Origin: Pyramidobacter piscolens
Lineage (GTDB): Bacteria; Synergistota; Synergistia; Synergistales; Dethiosulfovibrionaceae
Length of the DNA: 45,380 nt
Assembly (NCBI GenBank): GCA_004558205.1
Contig: SFDM01000043.1
Location: 1-45,380, forward strand
Direction: 5' to 3'
Below the pieces are notes generated by a model, which saw nothing but the letters and a program-made list of their open reading frames with translations, made no database searches and had not been told where the DNA came from. The first letter of the stretch is position 1; each line of letters starts with the position of its first letter. The position numbers were made by a program, and so were the translations under genes. Positions 23,040 to 30,538 of the stretch are shown piece after piece.

Positions 23040-23993
23040 TTACGCCAGTACCTTGCCGTCCTGAACGACGGGACGCCCATCCAGCTTCAGCAGCGGGCGC
23101 ATGATGACGCCGTCCATGTGCAGCCCCGCGGCCACCGTGCCGCCGAAGGTGTCGTTGCTGCCCAGGGCCACGTGGACCGAGCCGTAAATCTTCTCGTCCT
23201 CCAGGATCACGCCGGTGACGCGGGCCTTGTCGTTGGTGCCGATGCCCAGTTCGGCCAGGTTGCGGGTCTTGGGGCCTTCGCCGAGAATCTCGTTCAATTT
23301 TTCGGCGATAGCGCCTTCGGCGCGGACCATCAGCCCCTTCTCAAAGGTGAGGACCACCGGGGACGGCAGCGTGCCGAACCCCACGAAGGAGCCGTCGATG
23401 TAGACTTGGCCTTCGGCGCTGCCTTCAACGGGGGCGATGTAACCCTCACCCGACGGCAGGTTGCCCGACTGTCCCTTCTCGCGGTAAACGCCCGTGCTGG
23501 CGTGGCCTTCGCGGCCTTCCAGGGACATGGTAAGCCTGTACTGGCCTTCGGGGCCGGTGATCAGTTCGGCGGCGCTGGCCTGATCCAGCAGCATGGTGAC
23601 GCGGCGCGTCAGCTCGGCCACTTTGTCGTAATCGGCGGTTATGGGGCCGCTGAAGAACATGTCTTCGGTGATGCGGGGCATGGTGGCCACCCGCGCCCCC
23701 GCCGCCGCGGCTTTCTTGCGGGCCTGGGTGTGGGTGATCGAAGCGCCCAGAGGGGCCACGACCACGTCGGCCTGCTCCATGGCGCCGACCACCGCGGGAT
23801 CGGGCTCCATGCCGTTGCGGGGCAGCACGGGCATGCGGATCGCCAGCGCGTTCGCGCCGAGCTGCGTCCCCGCGGCAAACAGGCTTTCGCCGATCTTCAG
23901 CGTGGTCTCGTCGTACAGCACCAGCAGCCGTTCGCCGCTCTTCAGTCCCATGTTCACGTCAAGCAGGTTTTTTGCGGCAGCTAAGAAGTCCAT
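23040..23993 (-). CDS. M29-like aminopeptidase (leucyl aminopeptidase / aminopeptidase T-like)
   Basis: The 317-residue protein resembles the short branch of the M29 (aminopeptidase T) group. Candidate metal ligands appear in the family order: Glu in LPSGEGYIAPVEGSAEG at ~197-212, Glu in NLAELGIGTN at ~258, His in YGSVHVALGSND at ~285 and His/Asp in GLHMDGVIM at ~303. Family enzymes remove N-terminal residues from peptides with two metal ions. It is shorter than AmpT/AmpS (about 400 residues), mainly in the N-terminal half. It lies downstream of the AroM-DUF1177-DUF917-racemase-OPT cluster on the same strand but is separated from it by a repeat-like hairpin at 24030-24130. Confidence 0.8.
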   Translation of the reverse strand: MDFLAAAKNLLDVNMGLKSGERLLVLYDETTLKIGESLFAAGTQLGANALAIRMPVLPRNGMEPDPAVVGAMEQADVVVAPLGASITHTQARKKAAAAGARVATMPRITEDMFFSGPITADYDKVAELTRRVTMLLDQASAAELITGPEGQYRLTMSLEGREGHASTGVYREKGQSGNLPSGEGYIAPVEGSAEGQVYIDGSFVGFGTLPSPVVLTFEKGLMVRAEGAIAEKLNEILGEGPKTRNLAELGIGTNDKARVTGVILEDEKIYGSVHVALGSNDTFGGTVAAGLHMDGVIMRPLLKLDGRPVVQDGKVLA

Positions 23994-24029
23994 AAGTTTT
24001 TCTCCTCCTACAAAAATTAGGGTTTGCCG

Positions 24030-24130
24030 CGTTGAAGGTCAAAGTCCAAGTCAAAAGATTGAAACGCGAAGGTCCTTTGTATTGCGTTTCTTTGTGATGA
24101 AAATATTTTGACTTTGACCTCTAACACGCT
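24030..24130. repeat. Diverged short relative of the inverted-repeat element
   Basis: Arms GAAGGTCAAAGT (near 24033) and ACTTTGACCTCT (near 24110) are inverted. Inside are GTCAAAAGATTGAAACGCGAAGG and a matching ATTTTGAC/TTTGCG portion, wording shared with the longer elements. The terminal ATACTAATT and the AT-rich centre are absent. It lies between AroM and the M29 gene and could act as a hairpin terminator for the AroM cluster. Confidence 0.55.
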
Positions 24131-24143
24131 CAACCGCAGATGA

Positions 24144-24815
24144 TCAGACCAATTCCCCAAGCACCCGGGCGGCTATGGAGCGGGCCAGGATGACGGGCTT
24201 GCCCGTGATCCGGCGGACCTGTTCCTTCATCGCCAGGCTGTACCCCATGCAGTCCATGACCAGCACGTCGGCGCCCCATTGGGCGAACTGTTCCGCCGCC
24301 GCGGGGACGCTTTCCTCGGGTTTCACGTAGGGCGACGCGCCGATGGACAGGGTCCGGCCGCTCACCTGGGACCAGCGCCGATGCGACTGTTCCAGCTGAT
24401 CGTGCGAGGGCATGAAGACCCCCAGCTTTGCGCCCTCAGCGACGGCTTTGACCACGTTGAACAGCACCCTTTGAGGGCGCAGGAGCAGGCCCTCCGACGG
24501 GAATTCGGGGAATTCGCCCGTGCAGAGCAGCAGCACCGCGGGAATGCCGGTGGCAAAATGTGCGGCGATTTTCTGCCGTACCAGGGGCGTGACCGTGCGC
24601 TCGCAGATCTGCACCGACGTGCCGTCGGCCAAGCGCGTGACCAGCACATAATCCCCCTCGTGAGGCCCCATGGCCTTGATCTGTTCCAGCGGCAGGCCGT
24701 CCAGCGCGCCCGCTTCCACCAGTTCCACTTCAGAGCCCAGGATGCGCGTCAAATCCGGCGTGATGTCAAGCCGCGGCGCCTGGCCGATGGTGACCGTTCC
24801 AACTCGAAGCGTCAT
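24144..24815 (-). CDS. AroM family protein
   Basis: The 223-residue protein matches AroM from the start (RVGTVTIGQAPRLDITPDL) through GDYVLVTRLADGTSV, LLCTGEFPEFPSEGLLLRP and the C-terminal DVLVMDCMGYSLAMKEQVRRITGKPVILARSIAARVL. The two cysteines, in LLCTGEF (~97) and VMDCMGY (~190), sit where Asp/Glu-racemase-like folds place their catalytic pair, so a racemase-type reaction is plausible (inference). The biochemical role of AroM is not established despite the name. It is the last gene of the OPT-racemase-DUF917-DUF1177-AroM series, with a 13-base gap to DUF1177. Confidence 0.88.
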   Translation of the reverse strand: MTLRVGTVTIGQAPRLDITPDLTRILGSEVELVEAGALDGLPLEQIKAMGPHEGDYVLVTRLADGTSVQICERTVTPLVRQKIAAHFATGIPAVLLLCTGEFPEFPSEGLLLRPQRVLFNVVKAVAEGAKLGVFMPSHDQLEQSHRRWSQVSGRTLSIGASPYVKPEESVPAAAEQFAQWGADVLVMDCMGYSLAMKEQVRRITGKPVILARSIAARVLGELV

Positions 24816-24828
24816 CGGAAAGGCCCTC

Positions 24829-25794
24829 CTAGTAGGCCGACGGGTCGGCGGGAGGAAGGTCGCCCATGCCTTGCAGCTTGTTCATGGCTCCGTAGCGCGC
24901 GACGGTCAGCTTGAATTCCTCTTCGGAATAGAAGGAGCATTTGCCCTCGCCGAAAGCCTTAGCGACTTCGATAGAGAAGCGGACTGCCGACTCGATGTCG
25001 GCGGGCTGGCAGCTGCCTGTGCCGCAGCCGGGGACCATGGTCGCGGCGGTGAGGGCTACGCCGACCACGGGCGCTTTCGTCGCCGTGCAGGGCTGAAGGA
25101 TGCTGTTCAGGTGATAGAGCCCGTTGCCGTAGGGCGTGATGTCCGTCATGGTGAGGGCGAACACCTTGGGAAGCTCGCCGGTGACGTAGCTCATGAGCTC
25201 AAGAAGGTCTTCGCTGGTGCGCAGGATCCAGCCTTCCTTGACGGTGGGCGAGATGGCGAAGCCCCGGCTGTTCAGGATCCGGTTGCCTCGGGTGGTGTCG
25301 ATGGAGATCACGGCGTCCAGCTCGTCGCCCATCTCCTCACGGTTGGCGATGGTCATGTTGATCGGCGAGCCCATGAAAGGGACGGGGTCGTGAGGGCGCG
25401 TCGGAGCGTGAGGGCAGATGTGGGTGGAGACGAACACGTCGCCTTTCAGCCGGTCGCCCTTTTTCGCCATGTCGGCCAGCTTCATGGCGATCGCCACCGC
25501 CGAGACGGCGCCGTCGGCGTCGGAAACGAGGCCCACGCGCTCGGGGCGCGCGCCGATGCCGCCTAAGCGTCCCACGATGCCGATAGTCGGAGCCGAGCCG
25601 CCGCCGTGCTTGCCCTCAGCGCCGTAGAACCAAGCCTTCACGAAATCCGTGCTGCCCTTGGGGCCCTGCACCGTTTTGACCGTCACGCAGCTCTCCTCGG
25701 CGCCCAGGGCGACGAGGGCCCGCTTTACCGTTTCGCCGTTCACAAGCGGGGAATCAAGCAGTTCAATGGAATTCATCGTATGAAAAAGAGACAT
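24829..25794 (-). CDS. DUF1177 domain-containing protein
   Basis: The ~321-residue protein matches DUF1177 over its whole length (NSIELLDSPLVNG, GRLGGIGARPERVGLVSDADGA, FVSTHICPHAPTRPHDPVPFMGSP, ISIDTTRGNRI, PGCGTGSCQPADIE). SDADGAVSAVAIAMKLADM followed by a strand and THICPHAP resembles the metal-binding core of di-zinc peptidases, with the usual Glu pair replaced; this is inference. Its function is unknown. The ATG at 25794 is preceded by AGGAGG nine bases away; a TTG at 25803 opens the same frame. It is 20 bases after DUF917 and 13 bases before AroM, as expected for one operon. Confidence 0.88.
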   Translation of the reverse strand: MSLFHTMNSIELLDSPLVNGETVKRALVALGAEESCVTVKTVQGPKGSTDFVKAWFYGAEGKHGGGSAPTIGIVGRLGGIGARPERVGLVSDADGAVSAVAIAMKLADMAKKGDRLKGDVFVSTHICPHAPTRPHDPVPFMGSPINMTIANREEMGDELDAVISIDTTRGNRILNSRGFAISPTVKEGWILRTSEDLLELMSYVTGELPKVFALTMTDITPYGNGLYHLNSILQPCTATKAPVVGVALTAATMVPGCGTGSCQPADIESAVRFSIEVAKAFGEGKCSFYSEEEFKLTVARYGAMNKLQGMGDLPPADPSAY

Positions 25795-25814
25795 TCTGAC
25801 CAACCTCCTGAAAA

Positions 25815-26894
25815 CTATTTAAGGGTTACGTAAGGCAAGACGGGCTTGCCGACGATTTTTTCGATGGGTTCAAGCAATTCCCTGCAGAACATGCCGGCGC
25901 CGAGAGGAAGGTCGGCCGCCGGAACCAGCGTTACGATGACGTGCTGCCCCTTTCTGAGCCCCGCCGTCGTCACGGGAAGGCCCGTTTCGCCGTCGACGGT
26001 CATGATCAGGTCGGGGAACGTTCCCAGGCGCACGCCGCCGCGGTCAAGGGTCATGAACTCGTTCCAGAACGTAAGTTCATGATTCCCTATAGTAACAGTG
26101 CCGTGGTCGAAGCCGCCTTCGGTGACCAGCCGCAGGGACTCCACAGGGCCTTCGGCGGCGATCTGGCCGCCGAGGAAGTTGACGGCCGCCTGTGCGACGG
26201 CTTCCGCGCCTTGGGGCATGGCCTGGAGCATCTTCATTCCCGTGTCGATGGCGAGCTTCACTCCGCCGGGCGCGGCGAAGTCCTTTAGGTAACTTGCCTT
26301 CACGGGGTTGCGCGCCACGGCCACAAGGCCGCCGGCCTGTACGGCGCACTGGCGTACCAGAGCCGCGACGGCCTCCATGGGGCCGCTGAAAGAGGCTTCC
26401 AGATAACGCCCCGCGTCGGGGTCGCCGCCGGCCGCCGCCTGATGGGAGACGTATTTTTTGTCGCGGTGAAGCGCCATGGAGCCCATGGTCCCCGTGGGAT
26501 GGGCGCGGCCGTTACAGGGGGCGTCCACCAGCGGCAGGCCGCTGAGAGCTGCCGGGAGCCAGCCGTTGAACGTGGAGCCTCCGCCGTTTTCGTTGGTGAT
26601 CAGTCCGGCCACGGGCGGAACTCCGAGCCCTTTCAGAAGTTCGATGACCCTGACTGCCGCTTCGGGTTTTGCCATCGCCGTTTTTGATGCGGGCGCGCCC
26701 ACGGCGGAGCAGGTGACCAGCACCGCTTCGGGGTCGATTTCGTCGAGAGAGACCAGTTCGAGAGGTCCTGCGGCAATCGCGGCCTCTCCAAGGGCCCTTC
26801 CTTTTGTCATGGAACCGCCGCCGCCTCCGCCGAGGAAAGAACCGCCTACGAGCGCCGCTTCCACGTGTTCCTGAGTGAGTTTTAAACGAGACAT
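25815..26894 (-). CDS. DUF917 domain-containing protein
   Basis: The 359-residue protein has the DUF917 hallmark glycine stretch GGSFLGGGGGGSMTKG at ~17-32. It also has ENGGGSTFNGWLPAALSGLPLVDAPCNGRAHPTGTMGSM at ~103-140 and an N-terminal TCSAVGAPASK. DUF917 proteins are related to hydantoinase/oxoprolinase systems, and one branch is an S-methylthiohydantoin desulfurase. Here the neighbour is an Asp/Glu/hydantoin-racemase-family protein, which strengthens the idea of a cyclic-amide or hydantoin substrate, but the reaction is not known. GAAGGAGG precedes the ATG. It is in the same tight minus-strand operon as DUF1177 and the racemase. Confidence 0.88.
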   Translation of the reverse strand: MSRLKLTQEHVEAALVGGSFLGGGGGGSMTKGRALGEAAIAAGPLELVSLDEIDPEAVLVTCSAVGAPASKTAMAKPEAAVRVIELLKGLGVPPVAGLITNENGGGSTFNGWLPAALSGLPLVDAPCNGRAHPTGTMGSMALHRDKKYVSHQAAAGGDPDAGRYLEASFSGPMEAVAALVRQCAVQAGGLVAVARNPVKASYLKDFAAPGGVKLAIDTGMKMLQAMPQGAEAVAQAAVNFLGGQIAAEGPVESLRLVTEGGFDHGTVTIGNHELTFWNEFMTLDRGGVRLGTFPDLIMTVDGETGLPVTTAGLRKGQHVIVTLVPAADLPLGAGMFCRELLEPIEKIVGKPVLPYVTLK

Positions 26895-26911
26895 GTGTCG
26901 CTACCTCCTTC

Positions 26912-27562
26912 TTAACATAAAGCAGTCCAGAGCATGGCCGCGGCCGCGCGGAGAGGGTCGATGACGGGCACGCCGACGCGGCGGCTCAGCGCCGGCGCCG
27001 CGTTGATCGTAGCCAGTCCCGTGCAGGCGAGGACGATCATCCGCGCACCCCGGCTGCGCAGTTCATGGCCCGCGGCGGTCAGTTCGTTGATCGCTTCGGG
27101 GCGGAACAGGTCCAGCGTCGTATGGACACGCTCGGGCCGGAGGGAGCCTACGACGAGGCTGCCGAGAATGCGGGCGACCTCCGAAGGCGTTTCGTCGGTG
27201 ATGCCCAGAATCCCGACGGGGATGCCGCAAACCTTCGCCGCGTGGGCCGCCGCGATGCCCGCGCCGACCACGGGGATCGAAAGCTGTTCCTGAAGGAGCC
27301 TGACGCCCGGGTCGCCCGCGCAACTGACATAAACCGCGTCGAACCCCTCTTTGGCGAGCTCCTGACCCATTTTGACGACCTTGGGAATTGCCAGGGCCTC
27401 CGTGGCTTCGTCGTGAATTCCCTCGTACTGATCGGCGATACAGCGCGATTCCACGGAAAAGGACGGGAAACAGGATTCGATGATGCGTCCGTGGGCTTGA
27501 AGCAGACCCTGATCTTCAGTCGTCAGAACGCGGATGAGCCCAATTCTTTTTTTCTCCGTCAT
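26912..27562 (-). CDS. Aspartate/glutamate/hydantoin racemase family protein
   Basis: The 216-residue protein has the Asp/Glu racemase fold. The two-base catalytic cysteines are in VYVSCAGDPG at ~80 and VLACTGLATI at ~182, with GIPVGILGITDETP between them. It resembles hydantoin racemase and maleate isomerase-type members rather than glutamate racemase MurI. It probably inverts the alpha-carbon of an amino-acid derivative. It lies 17 bases before DUF917 and 76 bases after the OPT transporter. A hairpin in that gap may separate the transporter from the enzyme genes. Confidence 0.88.
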   Translation of the reverse strand: MTEKKRIGLIRVLTTEDQGLLQAHGRIIESCFPSFSVESRCIADQYEGIHDEATEALAIPKVVKMGQELAKEGFDAVYVSCAGDPGVRLLQEQLSIPVVGAGIAAAHAAKVCGIPVGILGITDETPSEVARILGSLVVGSLRPERVHTTLDLFRPEAINELTAAGHELRSRGARMIVLACTGLATINAAPALSRRVGVPVIDPLRAAAAMLWTALC

Positions 27563-27585
27563 GCGTTCACATCCTATTTTTGAAT

Positions 27586-27613
27586 AATCGGCGCAGCAGC
27601 CGCTGCGCCGATT
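27586..27613 (-). terminator. Hairpin between the OPT transporter and the racemase gene
   Basis: AATCGGCGCAGC (27586-27597) and GCTGCGCCGATT (27602-27613) form a perfect 12-base stem with a 4-base loop. On the minus strand it follows the OPT stop by about 25 bases and is followed by only a short T-rich stretch. It could attenuate or process the transcript within the operon, so that transporter and enzymes are made in unequal amounts. Confidence 0.55.
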
Positions 27614-27638
27614 TCTTATGGCTATGATGGATCAAGCT

Positions 27639-29273
27639 TTACCATAAACCGAAAGAGCGGCCGATGGCGTTGAAGAAACCGAACAGCCCGTCGCCCGCCA
27701 CGAATCCGGCGCCATAGAGCTGCATGGCCTCCTCGTGATCCTTGATGAAGAGCGCGCGGAGGATGAGAGCCACCACCAGGCCCACGCCGTAGATGGGGTT
27801 CCTGATCAGAAGTCCCGTTGCCAGAAGGATACCGAGGCCTTTCTTAGAACCGCCGATGAACTGGATAACCGCGCCGGGCACGGCCCAGAAGAGCATCTCG
27901 CGAAGAATGGCGAAATCGGAGCCGGCCTTGACCGTCGCGGCAAAGACGCGGCTGACGGGCGGAAGGAGGTTCAGGTTGAAGTGCATATTCATCAGCAGGC
28001 CTACGACCACCACGGCGATCAGGCCGCCGAAGAGCTCGGAGAACACCTGCTGGCGGCGTCCGTCAAGCTCGTATTCCCTGTTGGCGCCGCTGCCGCGGAT
28101 GATCCAGCCCGTCTTCAGGTCATAGCCCATGTCGGCGAAGCAGGGGCCCGTGCTGGAGACAAAACCGGCCAGGATGGCCAAAGCCGCAGGCGGGAAGTCC
28201 ATGAACAGGCCCAGGCTGACAAAAATCACCGTGACGGCGAAGCCGGGGAACCATCCCGAATGCATGGCGCAGAGGCCCACGAGGACCGAAGCCGCGATGG
28301 ACGAGAATGTGCACCAGAGGACCCAGAGCGCGAGCTTGGGCATAGGCATGGCCGTCATGAAACCCGAAAGCAGAGCCAGGCCGACGGCGGCGAGAGCGAA
28401 ATAGCCGATGTGGGCGGCGATGGCCTTTTTGGCCGCGGCGTGAGTTACCGTGTTTTCCTGAGTCCTGTCGGAAGCTTCCTTGGCGGATTTCTTGAAGATC
28501 ATGGAGACAGCCTGAAGCAGCGAGATCAATCCTGCGCCGATCATGAACCCGTGAGGAATATAGGTCTTGCCAAGGTCTGCAGGAAGGTTCTGAAGACCCA
28601 GGCTCGCCAGGAAAGGAACCAAAGAGGGATAGTAGCCGCGGATCAAAAGTCCCGCGGCGAGGGCCGACATGGACCAGGGGTTGGCGATGAAGGCGATGCC
28701 CACTCCGGCCATGGGGATGCCGCCCGCGAGGTAGGGCTTGATCCTGCACGCCGCGCCGAGAGCGCCGAGGACGATGCCGCCCAGGAGCGTGCGCCCCTTC
28801 TTGCCGCCTTCGTCGCCCGCGATGATGGCCTGAGCCGTGGCGATGCCGGGAGCCCAGGGAGCGGTGGCGGGGAACAGCTCGGAGTCGAAAAGGTCGTAGA
28901 CCAGGTGCATGCCGATCAGCGTGGCAAGCCCCGACCCGAGGAGCATGGGGAAAATCAGCGACGCGTCTCCGAAGACGTAGATAATGCCCACGGAGAGCAG
29001 ACAGCAGTTTGCCGCCGCGAAGCCCGCGCCCGAAGTCATGGTCTGGACCAGGTTCTGGCGGTCCAGGCTGCGGAACGCCTTCAGGCTGGAGAAGGGCATT
29101 CTGGCCAGAGCCATGGCGAACAACGCGCCAATCACCGAGGTGTTGGGCGTGGTGCCGATTCTGGCGATGATCTGCATACAAATAATAGCCGCGAAAACAG
29201 ACATGAGGATGCTGACGATAAAGGTGTTTCCTTCAAAAGCTTTTACGTGTGGGGCCTTTTTCTCTTCTGACAT
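27639..29273 (-). CDS. OPT family oligopeptide transporter
   Basis: The 544-residue protein has about 14-16 hydrophobic segments. It carries the OPT superfamily patterns NTSVIGALFAMALARMP, TMTSGAGFAAANCCL, FPATAPWAPGIATAQAIIAGDEGG and the C-terminal YGAGFVAGDGLFGFFNAIGR. OPT proteins move peptides or metal-peptide complexes with protons. The start is placed at 29273 (MSEEKKAP) because GGGAGGAAAG lies just before it; the frame stays open to 29411 without a ribosome site. Its place at the head of the racemase-DUF917-DUF1177-AroM genes indicates import of their peptide-like substrate. A PucR regulator is encoded immediately upstream. Confidence 0.9.
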   Translation of the reverse strand: MSEEKKAPHVKAFEGNTFIVSILMSVFAAIICMQIIARIGTTPNTSVIGALFAMALARMPFSSLKAFRSLDRQNLVQTMTSGAGFAAANCCLLSVGIIYVFGDASLIFPMLLGSGLATLIGMHLVYDLFDSELFPATAPWAPGIATAQAIIAGDEGGKKGRTLLGGIVLGALGAACRIKPYLAGGIPMAGVGIAFIANPWSMSALAAGLLIRGYYPSLVPFLASLGLQNLPADLGKTYIPHGFMIGAGLISLLQAVSMIFKKSAKEASDRTQENTVTHAAAKKAIAAHIGYFALAAVGLALLSGFMTAMPMPKLALWVLWCTFSSIAASVLVGLCAMHSGWFPGFAVTVIFVSLGLFMDFPPAALAILAGFVSSTGPCFADMGYDLKTGWIIRGSGANREYELDGRRQQVFSELFGGLIAVVVVGLLMNMHFNLNLLPPVSRVFAATVKAGSDFAILREMLFWAVPGAVIQFIGGSKKGLGILLATGLLIRNPIYGVGLVVALILRALFIKDHEEAMQLYGAGFVAGDGLFGFFNAIGRSFGLW

Positions 29274-29412
29274 GTTCTTTCCTCCCGTTTTTGGAGATTC
29301 CGTTTCCCTGCGGAGCTTTAGATGGAAACTGTCTATTATCTTAATTTTAATTCGTTTTAAAGGCAATGTGAATTTGCATAAAATAGGGAGAGTCAGATTG
29401 TGCAAGATCACA

Positions 29413-29451
29413 AAAAAAGCCTCTTTCCTGTCATTCAGGAAAGAGGCTTTT
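29413..29451 (-). terminator. Terminator overlapping the 3' end of the PucR gene
   Basis: AAAAAAGCCTCTTTCCTG (29413-29430) pairs with CAGGAAAGAGGCTTTT (29436-29451). The stop codon of the PucR gene (29435-29437) lies in the upstream arm, so the terminator begins inside the last codons of the gene. Read on the minus strand the hairpin ends in a T-run. Confidence 0.85.
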
Positions 29452-30538
29452 CATCGATGAGAAACAGAGCCAGTCTGTAAACGGTGGATCCATAGCGCGC
29501 CAGAGGGATCAGCTGTTCGATTTGTTCAATCCTGTAGCGCAGCGTGTTGCGGTGGACGTGCAGCAGCTGCGCCGCCTTTGCCGACGAAGCTCCGTTGGCC
29601 AGCCAGGCGCGCAGCGTTTTGACCAGGTCAGACCTGTTCTTCGAGTCCTCGTCGAAGAGAGGCTTGAGGCAGCGCGCCGCCGCGTCCCTGAGGTCCTGGA
29701 GCGGCGCGCCGCTTTCCAGAAGCGCCAGCAGTTCCAGTTCCTGATAGACGAAAAGGCCTTCGGAAAAACCGAGCCGCGCTCCTACAGACAGCGCCTTTTG
29801 GGCCTCCGCGAAAGAGCGGCGGAACTGGTTCAGCGGGAGAGGCCCCGAGAGCCCGACGATCTGTTTTTCAAGCGATTGCGGAACGTCAGACTGGATGAAG
29901 TCGATAAAGTTGCTGACCGTTTCGCCCGGGAGCGCCGCGGCGATCAGGCGCGCCGAACTTTTCACGCTGGATTTCGAAACTCTGAGCGACAGCGCCCGCG
30001 GAGGCGCTGCCGGCGCGTGGAGCCACTGGAGGCACCACACATTCTGCCGCCGGTCCCAGCCGCTGTTCTCCAGGGCGGCCAGCAGTTCCACAGGGTCCTG
30101 CTCAAGCCTGAAAAGGTCGGTGTTTTCAAGAGAAAGCCGCCGTTCTGACTGTTCCGTGCGGAATATTTCCCGCATGACGGTCCGCGCGACCACGGCGTAG
30201 GCCAGGCCCAGGGGAAGCAGGACCAGCGGGTAATTCAGCTTGTCGGCCAGACTGAGCGCGTCTTCGGGGATTTTGTCGATAAAACGCCCCAGCTTGATGC
30301 CCAGGCCGGCGGAATCGTTTTTGTTGAAGGCCTCGATAATCTGGCAGAGCCTGCCGGGATCGTCGCGGAAGGCGTAGCCTGTCGTAAAGGTGAAATTATT
30401 CGGAGAGGCCCACTGTTCCGAATCGGGAACCTCCAAGAAGTCAACGGACTGGACCCGCCGTTCAAGGCCCCCTTTGCCCGCGATGAGGCGGTGCCCGTTA
30501 AAGATGAGGAGTTTCAGCATATCATCGACAGTGAACAT
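29435..30538 (-). CDS. PucR family transcriptional regulator
   Basis: The 367-residue protein has the PucR N-terminal region (FTVDDMLKLLIFNGHRLIAGKGGLERRVQSVDFLEVPDSEQW) at ~1-110. A middle GGDEF-like/CdaR-type region follows. The C-terminal PucR helix-turn-helix is at ~305-360 (TLRAWLANGASSAKAAQLLHVHRNTLRYRIEQIE). PucR proteins control purine, urate or polyamine/amino-acid breakdown genes. The adjacent OPT-racemase-DUF917-DUF1177-AroM operon is the natural target. GGAGGGCGCC precedes the ATG at 30538. The upstream gene's frame ends at 30514, overlapping this start by 25 bases on the same strand. Confidence 0.9.
   Translation of the reverse strand: MFTVDDMLKLLIFNGHRLIAGKGGLERRVQSVDFLEVPDSEQWASPNNFTFTTGYAFRDDPGRLCQIIEAFNKNDSAGLGIKLGRFIDKIPEDALSLADKLNYPLVLLPLGLAYAVVARTVMREIFRTEQSERRLSLENTDLFRLEQDPVELLAALENSGWDRRQNVWCLQWLHAPAAPPRALSLRVSKSSVKSSARLIAAALPGETVSNFIDFIQSDVPQSLEKQIVGLSGPLPLNQFRRSFAEAQKALSVGARLGFSEGLFVYQELELLALLESGAPLQDLRDAAARCLKPLFDEDSKNRSDLVKTLRAWLANGASSAKAAQLLHVHRNTLRYRIEQIEQLIPLARYGSTVYRLALFLIDEKPLS

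Noticed and set aside
27735..29270. A 511-residue plus-strand open frame opposite the OPT transporter
   Set aside because: Charged, Glu/Arg-rich shadow of a membrane-protein gene with no start signal.
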